NCBI RefSeq assembly: GCF_004217225.1
Contig: NZ_SHKM01000003.1
Span: 186,001-250,000, forward strand
Length of the DNA: 64,000 bases
Source: Azospira oryzae
Lineage (GTDB): Bacteria > Pseudomonadota > Gammaproteobacteria > Burkholderiales > Rhodocyclaceae
Direction: 5' to 3'
A program made the translations under genes and the position numbers. Every line of letters starts with the position of its first letter. Positions within the stretch are counted from its first letter, which is position 1. The notes below the pieces were generated by a model. That model was not told the origin of the DNA and made no database searches. It saw only the letters and a program-made list of their open reading frames with translations. Positions 17,389-26,268 of the stretch are shown piece after piece.

Positions 17389-20300
17389 ATGCCATTTGCC
17401 CGTCGCCCTCTGGCGCTCCTTCTCTGCTGCGGCTTTGCCGGTGCCGTTCTCGGCTCCCTACCCGAGGAAGCGCTCGCCCAGGGAATGACGCCGCTGAGTG
17501 TGGATCCGACCCTGCTCGGCCTGCCGCCGGCCCAACCCAAACCCAAGCCTGCCCCCCGTCCCGCCGACGCGGAAAGCGCCCCCCGGGCCACGGCCACCCC
17601 GGTGACCGCTCCGGAGCCGATCCCGAGCAAGGAACTGAACAACGACGGCCCCGCGCCGGCAGCTGCCAAGCCGGCACCGGCCACCAAAGCCGTGGCGGCT
17701 CCCGCTCCCCAGCCCGCGCCGGCACCGGCCGCCCCCGCCCGCAAGGCAGCAGCACCTGCCGCACCGATCGTCGCCGCCCCACCCGTGACCCAGCCGGCCC
17801 CGGTGGTGCCCGTGACGACTCCGGCGGCGGAATCCTCCCGCCCGGCCGCCGTCGCCCCGGCGGCCGTGACCTATCCCACCCCTGCCCGTCCGGCCCCCCA
17901 GGCCGCCCAGGCCAGCGGCGGTCTGGCACCGCTGCGGGTGGACCCGGCCCTGCTCGGCCTGCCACCGGCTCCGGCGACCACCCAGGTGGCCCGTCCCGCG
18001 GCGCCTGCAGCCACGCCCATCACCAGCACCGGCGCGGCTCCGGTGGCAACCCAGGCAACAACGACTGCCGCGACCGCCACCAGCCCGGCTGGCGCCACGA
18101 CAACCAGTGCCATCGCTCCGGGCCGGCGCGCTGTCCGGGCACCCCTGGTGGCCCCGGCGGAAGTCCTGGCCCGGGAACCGGCAGCAACGCCAGCTCCGGC
18201 CCGCACCGTGGCAGCGGCGGCAGCGCCCGCTCCCATCGCCCACAAGGGTGAGGCGGCGGGTGGCACGGCCCTCGGTCCCCTCAAAGTGGATCCGGCCCTG
18301 CTGGGTCTGCCCCCCCTGCCGGCGCCGGCGGCACCGCCCCAGATTGTGAACGCAGTCTCCGATCCCCAGGCCGAAGCCGAAGCCATGGCCCCGGCCCTAC
18401 CGCCCCGCCGCCGTCGCGGCGAGGAGACCGAGAACGCCGTCCCCCTGCCCTACGCCGAGCGGGATCCGGGACCGGCCCTGGCACTGCGTCGTTCCCGCAA
18501 CATGACGCCGCTGCCGAAGAACGACGACGCCCGCCCCACCTTCCTCACCGCCCGCCGCCTGTACGGCGTCGCCGACCGGGAAGCCGTGCTGGAAGGCGAT
18601 GCCGAAATGCGCCGCTCCGACACCGTTCTCACCTCGGACCGGCTGGTCTACTGGCAGAACGAAGACGAAGTGGAGGCTACCGGCAACGTGGTCTATGAAC
18701 AGGAAGGCACCAAGGTATCCGGTCCCAGCCTGTTGATGCGTCTTTCCGACAGCACCGGCGTCTTCGACCAGGCCGCCTACTCCATCCGCCAGGAGCGCAA
18801 GGTGCCGGTGTGGGGCGTGCGGGAAAACAGCCAGGCCATGGGCACCACCCTGACCACCGGCCGCGGCCAGTCGGAAAAGATGGAATTCCTCGGTGAAAAC
18901 CATATTCGCCTAGCCAATGCCACCTACACCACCTGCGCCCCGGGCAACAACGACTGGTACGCCAAGGCCGACTCCCTCGACCTCAATTACGACAGCGAGG
19001 AAGGCGAAGGCAAGAACGGCACCCTGTACTTCAAGGATGTGCCCATCTTCTACATGCCGAGCATGAGCTTCGCCCTCAACAACCGGCGCAAGTCAGGCTT
19101 CCTCGCTCCCACCTTCGGCACCAACAGCCTCAGCGGCGCCACGCTGACCACGCCCTACTACTGGAACATCGCGCCCAACATGGACGCCACCATCGCCCCC
19201 CGGGTGATGACCAAGCGGGGCCTGCAGCTGGGCGGCGAGTTGCGCTACCTGAATTACGACTACAGCGGCTACGCCCGGGGCGAGTATGTGCCGACCGACA
19301 ACGTGCGTAACCTGGACAACCGCTACGCCGTCAATATCTGGCACAACCACAATTTCGGCAACGGCTTCACCGGCCTGCTGAACCTGAACAAGGTTTCGGA
19401 CGACTACTTCTACACCGACCTTTCCAGCCGCATCGGTGTCAGTGCCCAGACCCTGCTGCCCCGCCAGGGCAAGCTCTCCTACAGTTCCACCTGGTGGGGA
19501 GCCACGGTCAACGTAAACCGCTACCAGACCCTGCAGCCGGACGCCGCCAACCCCATCATTGCACCGTACGACACGGTGCCCCAGGTGACCGTCAGCGCCC
19601 GCCGTCCGGACTACTTCGGCACCGATGTCTCGGTGCTGGGCCAGTTCACCTCCTTCAGCCACCAAACCAAGGTCGAAGGCGACCGTACCGTGGTCTATCC
19701 CCAGGTGTCCCTGCCCCTGATCTTCCCGGCGTTCTATGTGACGCCGAAGGTCGGCATGCACGTCACCAGCTACAGCCTGTCCCGCCAGGCAGCGACGGTA
19801 CCGGATCGCATCAGCCGCAGCCTGCCCATCTTCAGCGTGGACAGCGGCCTCACCTTCGAGCGCGACACCACCCTGCTGGGCACGGCCTTCACCCAGACCC
19901 TGGAGCCCCGGCTGTACTACGTCTATGTGCCGAACAAGGACCAGAGCAACATTCCGATTTTCGACACGGGCATCGCCGACTTCAATTTCGGCCAGATCTT
20001 CTCGGAAAACCGCTACGTCGGCCAGGACCGCATCGGCGACGCCAACCAGCTCACCGCTGCCGTCACCACCCGCTTCATCGGCCCCAATACCGGTCGGGAA
20101 TACTTCCGCGCCCTGGTGGGCCAGCGTTACTACTTCGACGACCAGATGGTCACCGTGCCCGGCGAGAAGCCCCGCCAGCACAAGAACACCAACTGGCTGG
20201 CCGCCGTCTCCGGCCAGATCATGCCCAAGACCTATCTCGACGGCGCCGTCGAATACAACCCCTTCGATGCCCGTACCGACCGTCTGACGGTGGCCGGCCG

Positions 20301-20685
20301 CTACCAGCCGGAACTGGGCAAGGTGCTCAACGCCGGCTACCGTTACACCCGGGACGTGCTGGGCAACCTGGACGTTTCCGGCCAATGGCCCCTGGGCCGC
20401 GGCTGGTACGGCGTGGGCCGCTACAACTACTCCCTGAAGGAAAAGCGGGTGGTGGAAAACATTGCCGGCCTGGAATACAACGGCGGCTGCTGGGTCGTGC
20501 GCGGGGTCATCCAGCGCTACGCCCTGACGGCCAATACGTCGTCCACCGCCTTCTTCGTGCAGCTCGAACTCAACGACTTCTCCCGCATCGGTTCCAATCC
20601 GCTGGACCTGCTGCGCCGGACCATCCCCGGTTACGGCCGCATCAACCAGCCCATGGCCGACCCGGTGTTCGGAGGTGAGGAATAA
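17389..20685 (+). CDS. lptD: LPS-assembly outer-membrane protein LptD with extended Pro/Ala-rich N-terminus
   Basis: Outer-membrane beta-barrel that, with LptE, inserts LPS into the outer leaflet. The protein is 1098 residues, about 300 longer than E. coli LptD. It has a signal peptide (1-31, ending ALAQG), then a Pro/Ala-rich low-complexity region (about 48-370) carrying three copies of PLxVDPxLLGLPP (residues 35-47, 181-193, 297-309), then the LptA-like jellyroll (about 380-480: LTARRLYGVADREAVLEGDA) and the barrel domain to the C-terminus. Only two cysteines remain in the mature protein (516 and 1034), so at most one interdomain disulfide can form. It is first of lptD-surA-pdxA and divergent from amgK. 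Confidence 0.95.
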   Translation: MPFARRPLALLLCCGFAGAVLGSLPEEALAQGMTPLSVDPTLLGLPPAQPKPKPAPRPADAESAPRATATPVTAPEPIPSKELNNDGPAPAAAKPAPATKAVAAPAPQPAPAPAAPARKAAAPAAPIVAAPPVTQPAPVVPVTTPAAESSRPAAVAPAAVTYPTPARPAPQAAQASGGLAPLRVDPALLGLPPAPATTQVARPAAPAATPITSTGAAPVATQATTTAATATSPAGATTTSAIAPGRRAVRAPLVAPAEVLAREPAATPAPARTVAAAAAPAPIAHKGEAAGGTALGPLKVDPALLGLPPLPAPAAPPQIVNAVSDPQAEAEAMAPALPPRRRRGEETENAVPLPYAERDPGPALALRRSRNMTPLPKNDDARPTFLTARRLYGVADREAVLEGDAEMRRSDTVLTSDRLVYWQNEDEVEATGNVVYEQEGTKVSGPSLLMRLSDSTGVFDQAAYSIRQERKVPVWGVRENSQAMGTTLTTGRGQSEKMEFLGENHIRLANATYTTCAPGNNDWYAKADSLDLNYDSEEGEGKNGTLYFKDVPIFYMPSMSFALNNRRKSGFLAPTFGTNSLSGATLTTPYYWNIAPNMDATIAPRVMTKRGLQLGGELRYLNYDYSGYARGEYVPTDNVRNLDNRYAVNIWHNHNFGNGFTGLLNLNKVSDDYFYTDLSSRIGVSAQTLLPRQGKLSYSSTWWGATVNVNRYQTLQPDAANPIIAPYDTVPQVTVSARRPDYFGTDVSVLGQFTSFSHQTKVEGDRTVVYPQVSLPLIFPAFYVTPKVGMHVTSYSLSRQAATVPDRISRSLPIFSVDSGLTFERDTTLLGTAFTQTLEPRLYYVYVPNKDQSNIPIFDTGIADFNFGQIFSENRYVGQDRIGDANQLTAAVTTRFIGPNTGREYFRALVGQRYYFDDQMVTVPGEKPRQHKNTNWLAAVSGQIMPKTYLDGAVEYNPFDARTDRLTVAGRYQPELGKVLNAGYRYTRDVLGNLDVSGQWPLGRGWYGVGRYNYSLKEKRVVENIAGLEYNGGCWVVRGVIQRYALTANTSSTAFFVQLELNDFSRIGSNPLDLLRRTIPGYGRINQPMADPVFGGEE

Positions 20686-21998
20686 TGCAGACCATGATGA
20701 AATACTGGCTCTCCCTGCTGCTCTGCCTGGCGGCCTGCCAGGCCAACGCCCAGACCTACCGCGGCCAGCGTACCGACCCGGTGGAGGCGGACCGCATCAT
20801 CGCCGTAGTCAACAGCGAGGTCATCACCCTCAACGAACTGCGCCAGCGCCTCGACTCCGTGGTCAGCCAGCTGCGCCGCCAGGGCACGCCCCTGCCCCCG
20901 GCCGACGTGCTGGAGAAGCAGATGCTGGAGCGCATGGTGGTGGACAAGGTGCAGGTCCAGTTCGCCAAGGAGAACGGTATCCGCATCGAGGACGCCCAGC
21001 TGGACATGGCCCTCAACCGTATCGCCGCCAACAACAAGATGACCCTGGCCCAGTTCCGCCAGGCCCTGGAAAAGGACGGCATCGCCTTCGCCAAGTTCCG
21101 CGAGGAAATCCGCCAGGAAATCACCGTGTCCCGCCTGCGGGAGCGGGAAGTGGATGCCAAGCTGCTCGTCTCCGAAGGCGAAATCGACAACTACCTGGCC
21201 GGCGCCAGTGCCGGCGGCAGTGCCGAGGAATACCAGGTGGCCCACATCCTGGTGCGCTCCCCCGAGTCTGCCAGCCCCGAGCAGTTGCAGAAGCTCAAGG
21301 CCAAGGCCGAGCAGATTCTCGACCGCCTCAAGCGGGGCGAGGATTTCGCCCAGGTGGCCGCCGCCTACTCCGACGCCCCCGACGCCCTGCAGGGCGGCAA
21401 CCTGGGTTTCCGCCCCCTGGACCGCATGCCCAACATCTTCGCTGAGACCGTGCAGAAGATGCAGCCCAGCCAGCTGTCCCCCGTGATCCGCAGCCCCAAC
21501 GGCTTCCACATCGTCAAGCTGGTGGCCAAGAAGGGCGGCGCCTCCATTCCCGCCGTGCAGCAGACCCACGCCCGCCACATCCTGATCAAGGTGAACGAGG
21601 TGGTGTCCGAGGCCGAAGCCAAGCGCAAGCTGCAGGCCGTGAAGGAACGCCTGGACCACGGCGGCGACTTTGCCGAGCTGGCCCGCCTCTACTCCCAGGA
21701 CGGCTCCGCCCCCAAGGGCGGCGACCTGGACTGGCTCTATCCCGGCGACACCGTGCCCGAATTCGAGCGGGCCATGGATGCCCTGAAGGTGGGCGAAGTC
21801 AGTCAGCCGGTGCAGTCCATGTTCGGCTGGCACCTGATCCAGGTGCTGGAGCGCCGCGTCCAGGACGTTTCCCAGGACCGGCAGCGGGCCATCGCCCGCA
21901 ACGCCCTGCGCGAACGCAAGTCCGACGAGGCCTACCAGGACTGGCTGCGCCAGTTGCGCGACCGGGCCTACGTGGAGTATCGCTGGGAAGAGCAGTAA
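20685..21998 (+). CDS. surA: Periplasmic chaperone and peptidyl-prolyl isomerase SurA
   Basis: Escorts outer-membrane proteins, including LptD, through the periplasm. The 437-residue protein has a signal peptide (1-23), the N-terminal chaperone domain (RIIAVVNSEVITLNEL), and two parvulin domains starting at YQVAHILVRSP (about 178) and THARHILIKV (about 290), with a C-terminal helix. The start overlaps the lptD stop by one base (TAATG) and GGAGG at 20671-20675 fixes it. A terminator-like hairpin follows the stop. Confidence 0.97.
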   Translation: MQTMMKYWLSLLLCLAACQANAQTYRGQRTDPVEADRIIAVVNSEVITLNELRQRLDSVVSQLRRQGTPLPPADVLEKQMLERMVVDKVQVQFAKENGIRIEDAQLDMALNRIAANNKMTLAQFRQALEKDGIAFAKFREEIRQEITVSRLREREVDAKLLVSEGEIDNYLAGASAGGSAEEYQVAHILVRSPESASPEQLQKLKAKAEQILDRLKRGEDFAQVAAAYSDAPDALQGGNLGFRPLDRMPNIFAETVQKMQPSQLSPVIRSPNGFHIVKLVAKKGGASIPAVQQTHARHILIKVNEVVSEAEAKRKLQAVKERLDHGGDFAELARLYSQDGSAPKGGDLDWLYPGDTVPEFERAMDALKVGEVSQPVQSMFGWHLIQVLERRVQDVSQDRQRAIARNALRERKSDEAYQDWLRQLRDRAYVEYRWEEQ

Positions 21999-22016
21999 GC
22001 ACCCGGCAATCACCAG

Positions 22017-22036
22017 GGGGCCTGCGGGCCCCTTTT
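22017..22036 (+). terminator. Intrinsic terminator between surA and pdxA
   Basis: GGGGCC, loop TGCG, GGCCCC, then TTTT, 18 bases after the surA stop. It probably reduces readthrough into pdxA, which may then rely on partial readthrough. Confidence 0.7.
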
Positions 22037-22063
22037 GCATTTCAGTCCAGCGGAGTCTGCCCC

Positions 22064-23086
22064 ATGCGCCCCACCCTAGCCGTCACTTCCGGCGAACCGG
22101 CCGGCATCGGTCCCGAACTGTGCCTGGCCCTATCCCGCTACCCGGCACAAGCCCGTCTGGTGGTGCTGGCGGACAAGGAACTGCTGCGCCAGCGCGCCGC
22201 CCAGCTGGGAATGGACGTTCCCCTGCACGACTACGCCCCGGCCCGCCCGGCCCCGGCCGGCAGCCTGGAAGTGCTGCACCTGCCCCTGGCCGCTCCCTCC
22301 GCCCCGGGCCGCCTGGATGCCGCCAACGGCCCCTACGTCCTCCAACTGCTGGACCGGGCCCTGGCCGGCTGCCTCCAGGGTGAGTTCGCCGCCATGGTCA
22401 CCGCCCCCCTGCACAAGGGCGTCATCAACGACGCCGGCATCCGCGGCTTCACCGGCCACACCGAGTACCTGGCGGAAAAGACCGGCACCCCCCTGGTGGT
22501 GATGATGCTGGCCGGCACCTCGCCCATTGGCGGCCACGGCCCCCTGGGCCAGCCCGGCCCCTTGAGGGTGGCCCTGGCCACCACCCACCTGCCCCTGAAG
22601 GAAGTGCCGACAGCCATCACCCCGGCGGTGCTGGAGGACGTGCTGCGCATCCTGCACGCCGACATGGCGCGCAAATACGGCATCTCCCGGCCCCGCATCC
22701 TGGTGGCCGGCCTCAACCCCCATGCCGGCGAAGGAGGCTACCTGGGCCGGGAAGAGATCGAGATCATCACCCCGGTGCTGGAAAAATTGCGGAGCGAAGG
22801 CATGGAACTGCTCGGCCCCCTGCCCGCCGACACCCTGTTCACCCCGCCCCAGCTGGCCCGGGGCGACTGCGTCCTGGCCATGTACCACGACCAGGGCCTG
22901 GCGCCCCTGAAGTTCGCCACCTTCGGCCAGGGCATCAACGTCACCCTGGGCCTGCCCATCATCCGCACCTCGGTGGATCACGGCACCGCCCTGGATCTGG
23001 CCGGCACCGGCCAGGCCGATCCGGGCAGCCTGTTCACCGCCGTGGAGCAGGCCGTCGAGATGGCCCGGCGCTCCCGGCCGGCTTGA
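22064..23086 (+). CDS. pdxA: 4-hydroxythreonine-4-phosphate dehydrogenase
   Basis: NAD-dependent oxidation of 4-phosphohydroxy-threonine in the deoxyxylulose-phosphate route to pyridoxal phosphate. The 340-residue protein begins RPTLAVTSGEPAGIGPELCL and has MVTAPLHKGVI with a metal-binding His, GFTGHTEYLAE, MYHDQGLAPLK and RTSVDHGTALDLAGTG. It follows surA as in E. coli, but the usual next gene rsmA is absent; a strong terminator closes the operon. Epd, an earlier enzyme of the same pathway, is encoded at 59683. Confidence 0.97.
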   Translation: MRPTLAVTSGEPAGIGPELCLALSRYPAQARLVVLADKELLRQRAAQLGMDVPLHDYAPARPAPAGSLEVLHLPLAAPSAPGRLDAANGPYVLQLLDRALAGCLQGEFAAMVTAPLHKGVINDAGIRGFTGHTEYLAEKTGTPLVVMMLAGTSPIGGHGPLGQPGPLRVALATTHLPLKEVPTAITPAVLEDVLRILHADMARKYGISRPRILVAGLNPHAGEGGYLGREEIEIITPVLEKLRSEGMELLGPLPADTLFTPPQLARGDCVLAMYHDQGLAPLKFATFGQGINVTLGLPIIRTSVDHGTALDLAGTGQADPGSLFTAVEQAVEMARRSRPA

Positions 23087-23141
23087 GCGGCGACCGATCG
23101 GAGGCCCGTATCTGCCAACATGGGCCAACATCGGCCGACGC

Positions 23142-23180
23142 AAAAAAGCCCGGCGCCGAAAAGGCGGCCGGGCTTTTTTT
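23142..23180. terminator. Bidirectional terminator between pdxA and lutC
   Basis: AAAAAAGCCCGGC and GCCGGGCTTTTTTT form a long stem-loop between the convergent pdxA and lutC; both strands read into a U-run. Confidence 0.9.
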
Positions 23181-23207
23181 ATCCCCAGGATGACGGGAGC
23201 GGCGGAC

Positions 23208-23861
23208 TCAGCCCACCAGGATCAGATGCACCCGGTAAGGCCCGTGGGCGCCGAGGGTCACGGTCTGCTCGATGTCGGCGGTGCGGGAGGGGCCGGAGAC
23301 GAAATTGACGGCCCGGGGCGCCTCGCCCTTTTCCGCCCGCAGCAGGGCGAAACCGTCTTCCATGAGGGGCACCACCCGTTCCACCGGCACCACGGCGATG
23401 TGGGTTTCCGGCAGCAGACTGGTGGCCGCATGGGTGTCGGCACCGGAGAGCAGCATCAGGGTGCCGGTGTCGGCCACGGCGCAGAAGGTGGAAGTGATGC
23501 CCACCAGATCGTCGCCCCGGGAGGGACGGGCCTCCACCTGCAGGCCGGCGCCGGCCCAGGCCTGGTCGGCCAGGGAGGGCCAGCACACGGCCCGGGTCGG
23601 CAGTTCCCGGGCAATAAGATAGGCAGCGGCCGCCGCCGGCACTTCGGCCCAGGACGGCACCCGTTCCACCGTGGAGGCTAGGGCCGTGGCCCGTTCGGTG
23701 AAGCGCTGCAGCAGGCCTTCCCGGCTGTCGCGCCAGGCGCCGCCGGGGGCGGGGCCCCGGGTGCGGGCCGCCAGATGGGGCGCCAGCACGGCACCGTCGG
23801 CCGGGGCACCGCGGCCGATGGAGGCGCGGATGCGGGAGAGGATCAGGTCGCGGGAACTCAT
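23208..23861 (-). CDS. lutC: Lactate utilisation protein C (LUD domain)
   Basis: Third subunit of the LutABC L-lactate oxidation complex. The 217-residue protein begins MSSRDLILSRIRASIGRG and carries the LUD (DUF162) domain; IAVVPVERVVPLMEDGFALL, VSGPSRTADIEQTVTLGAHGP and HLILVG at the C-terminus are typical. It has no Fe-S motif. It follows lutB by 14 bases. The start is the ATG at 23861, where homology begins, though the frame is open upstream. Confidence 0.92.
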   Translation of the reverse strand: MSSRDLILSRIRASIGRGAPADGAVLAPHLAARTRGPAPGGAWRDSREGLLQRFTERATALASTVERVPSWAEVPAAAAAYLIARELPTRAVCWPSLADQAWAGAGLQVEARPSRGDDLVGITSTFCAVADTGTLMLLSGADTHAATSLLPETHIAVVPVERVVPLMEDGFALLRAEKGEAPRAVNFVSGPSRTADIEQTVTLGAHGPYRVHLILVG

Positions 23862-23875
23862 CGGTGCGGCTCCTA

Positions 23876-25288
23876 TCAGTGCAGGTTTTTGCGGGCGCGG
23901 TAGAGCTCGCGGAAGGTCTTGCCCGCCGGCGCCGGGAAGTCCCGGCCGTCGGTCCAGCCACCGCCCAAGGGCAGGCGGTGGATCAGCTTGTCGGCGCCGC
24001 CCAGGCGCTTGAGGAAGCGGGCGGCGATGGCCGTGCCGATGCCGTAGAGCCAGGACTGGCTGGCGCTCCAGCCCCACAGCTTGAGGGAGAGGCGCTCCTG
24101 CCAGGGCCGCAGGCCGGCCTCCACCTGCATTTCCCGCTCCTTGCGCATCAGCTCGGGCAGGGGAATGCGCACCGGGCAGACGGCGCTGCACTGGCCGCAG
24201 CCGGTGGCGGTGTGGGGCAGCTCGTGGGCGTGCTCCATGCCGGCGTAGGAGGGGGTCAGCACCGAGCCCATGGGGCCGGGATAGACCCAGCCGTAGGCGT
24301 GGCCGCCGACGGCCTGGTACACCGGGCAGTGGTTCATGCAGGCGCCGCAGCGGATGCAGCGCAGCATCTCCTTCAGCTCGGAGCCCAGGACCCGGGAGCG
24401 GCCGTTGTCGAGCAGGACGATGTGGAACTGCTCCGGGCCGTCGCTATCGCCGCTGCCGGCGACGCCGGTGTTCATGGAAACGTAGTTGGTGATGGGCTGG
24501 CCGGTGGCGGAACGGGGCAGCAGGCGCAGCAGTACCGACAGGTCCTCCAGGGTCGGCACCACTTTTTCGATGCCGGTGAGGGCCACGTGGATGCGGGGTA
24601 CGGTGGTGCACAGGCGGCCGTTGCCCTCGTTGGTAACGATCACCGTGGAGCCGGTTTCGGCCACCAGGAAGTTGGCGCCGGAAATGCCCATGTCGGCGGA
24701 AAGGAAGTGGGGCCGCAGGATTTCCCGGGCCTCCCGGCACAGGGCGCCGATGTCCTCGGTACGGGGCTTGCCGTGCTTGGCGTGGAACAGGTCGGAGACC
24801 TCGTCCCGGGTCTTGTGGATCACCGGGGCGACGATGTGGGAGGGCGGCTCGTGGTCGTTGATCTGCAGGATGTACTCGCCCAGGTCGGTTTCGACGGGCG
24901 TCACGCCGGCCGCCTCCAGGGCGTCGTTGAGGCCGCACTCCTCGCTCACCATGGACTTGGACTTGACCACCTTCTTCACGCCGTTGGCCTGGGCGATGCC
25001 GACGATGATGGCATTGGCCTCGGCCGCGTCCCTGGCCCAGTGCACCCGGGCGCCGCGGCGGATGGCCTCCTGCTCGAAGCGTTCCAGCCACAGGTCCAGG
25101 TTTTCCAAGGCCCGGTTACGGATGTCGCGGCCGGCATCGCGCAGGGCCTCGAAGTCGCCGAACTCGGCGGCAGCGGCGGCCCGGCCGGGGACGAACTTCA
25201 CCTGCACCAGCTTGAGGGCCTTCTGCAGGTTGGGATTGGCCAGGGCCTCCCGGGCCCGGGCCTTGAAGTCGTTGGAATGGATTTCCAT
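23876..25288 (-). CDS. lutB: Lactate utilisation iron-sulfur protein B
   Basis: Electron-transfer subunit of LutABC. The 470-residue protein has an N-terminal LUD domain (about 60-295; VKSKSMVSEECGLNDALEAAG, ETDLGEYILQINDHEPPSHI) and a C-terminal ferredoxin-like part with two 4Fe-4S motifs: CIRCGACMNHCPVY (Cys311, 314, 317, 321) and CGQCSAVCPV (Cys364, 367, 371). The length is typical. The ATG at 25288 gives MEIHSNDFKARAREAL, the conserved start; 65 bases separate it from lutA. Confidence 0.95.
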   Translation of the reverse strand: MEIHSNDFKARAREALANPNLQKALKLVQVKFVPGRAAAAAEFGDFEALRDAGRDIRNRALENLDLWLERFEQEAIRRGARVHWARDAAEANAIIVGIAQANGVKKVVKSKSMVSEECGLNDALEAAGVTPVETDLGEYILQINDHEPPSHIVAPVIHKTRDEVSDLFHAKHGKPRTEDIGALCREAREILRPHFLSADMGISGANFLVAETGSTVIVTNEGNGRLCTTVPRIHVALTGIEKVVPTLEDLSVLLRLLPRSATGQPITNYVSMNTGVAGSGDSDGPEQFHIVLLDNGRSRVLGSELKEMLRCIRCGACMNHCPVYQAVGGHAYGWVYPGPMGSVLTPSYAGMEHAHELPHTATGCGQCSAVCPVRIPLPELMRKEREMQVEAGLRPWQERLSLKLWGWSASQSWLYGIGTAIAARFLKRLGGADKLIHRLPLGGGWTDGRDFPAPAGKTFRELYRARKNLH

Positions 25289-25353
25289 GGCGGATCCTGA
25301 TGAAGGCGGAAGAAGGGCGCCCGGCGGCAGCCGGGGCCAGGGTGAAACGGAAT

Positions 25354-26082
25354 CTAGTCGAGCTTGCCGGCCAGCACTTCGGCCACGTGCAGCACCTGGG
25401 TCTTGCGGTCGCCCTTGCGGCGCAGGCGGCCTTCGATATTGAGCAGGCAGCCCAGGTCGCCGCCGACGATGGCGTCGGCTCCGGTGGCGCAGGCGTTCTC
25501 GCACTTGTTGTCGGCCAGCTTGGTGGAGATGTCGCCGAACTTGAGGGAGAAGGTGCCACCGAAACCGCAGCAGGTCTCGGCCTCGCTCATTTCCTTGATT
25601 TCCACCTGGCCCATCTTGCCCAGGAGCTGGCGGGGCTGCTGCTTGATGCCCAGTTCCCGCAGGCCGGAACAGGAGTCGTGGTAGGTGATGCTGCCGGCGA
25701 AATCGCCGGGCACGCTTTCCAGCTTGGCCACGTTCACCAGGAAGTCGGTCAGTTCATAGGTGCAGGCCGCCAGCTTCTTGGCCCGGGCCAGCAGGGCTGG
25801 ATCGTCCTTGCACAGTTCTTCGTAGTGGGCGCGGATCATGCCGGCGCAGGAGCCGGAGGGCAGCACCACGTATTCGTAGCCTTCGAACTCGTCGATGACC
25901 TTGCGCGCCAGGGTCAGGGCGGTGGCCCGGTCGCCGGAGTTGTAGGCGGGCTGGCCGCAGCAGGTCTGGGTCTCGGGGACTTCGACGGTGCAGCCGGCGA
26001 GCTTGAGCAGTTTCAGGGCGGCAAAAGCCACATTGGGCCGCATCAGGTCGGCCAGACAGGTGACGAAGAGGGCAACGCGCAT
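25354..26082 (-). CDS. lutA: Lactate utilisation protein A (cysteine-rich CCG domains)
   Basis: Fe-S subunit of LutABC, similar to the GlpC/GlcF C-terminal domain. The 242-residue protein starts MRVALFVTCLADLMRP and has two CCG-type domains with QTCCGQPAYNSGD and ETCCGFGGTFSLKF; further cysteines in LPSGSCAGM and YHDSCSGLREL complete the set. It is first of the lutABC operon. The spacer upstream (26083-26268) holds a GGGGAAATCCCC palindrome that could be an operator. Confidence 0.95.
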   Translation of the reverse strand: MRVALFVTCLADLMRPNVAFAALKLLKLAGCTVEVPETQTCCGQPAYNSGDRATALTLARKVIDEFEGYEYVVLPSGSCAGMIRAHYEELCKDDPALLARAKKLAACTYELTDFLVNVAKLESVPGDFAGSITYHDSCSGLRELGIKQQPRQLLGKMGQVEIKEMSEAETCCGFGGTFSLKFGDISTKLADNKCENACATGADAIVGGDLGCLLNIEGRLRRKGDRKTQVLHVAEVLAGKLD

Positions 26083-26143
26083 GACGGTTCTTTCCCGGGC
26101 AGTGTTGGCGCCACGATAGCGCGCCGGCCCGCAAGATGAAATT

Positions 26144-26155
26144 GGGGAAATCCCC
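26144..26155. promoter_or_regulatory. Palindrome upstream of lutABC
   Basis: GGGGAAATCCCC, 62 bases upstream of the lutA start, and directly followed by a CCCC/GGGG mini-repeat. Candidate operator only; no regulator is identified. Confidence 0.3.
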
Positions 26156-26204
26156 GTTTCCGGGGCAGGGGGCGATTGGACTCCCAAGCCAGGGCCCAGT
26201 CAAC

Positions 26205-26241
26205 ACGGCCCTGTCGGGGCAGGCACCGCCGGCAGGGCCGT
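26205..26241 (-). terminator. Hairpin after the response-regulator gene
   Basis: ACGGCCCTG (26205-26213) pairs with CAGGGCCGT (26233-26241), 28 bases past the response-regulator stop. It lacks a U-run but separates this operon from lutABC. Confidence 0.45.
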
Positions 26242-26268
26242 CCCGCCTGCCTCCCCGGCCATGCCCCG

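Noticed and set aside
17640-18480. Frameshift or assembly artefact in the LptD extension
   Set aside because: The frame stays open, the three motif copies are in phase, and signal peptide and mature domain are in the same frame.
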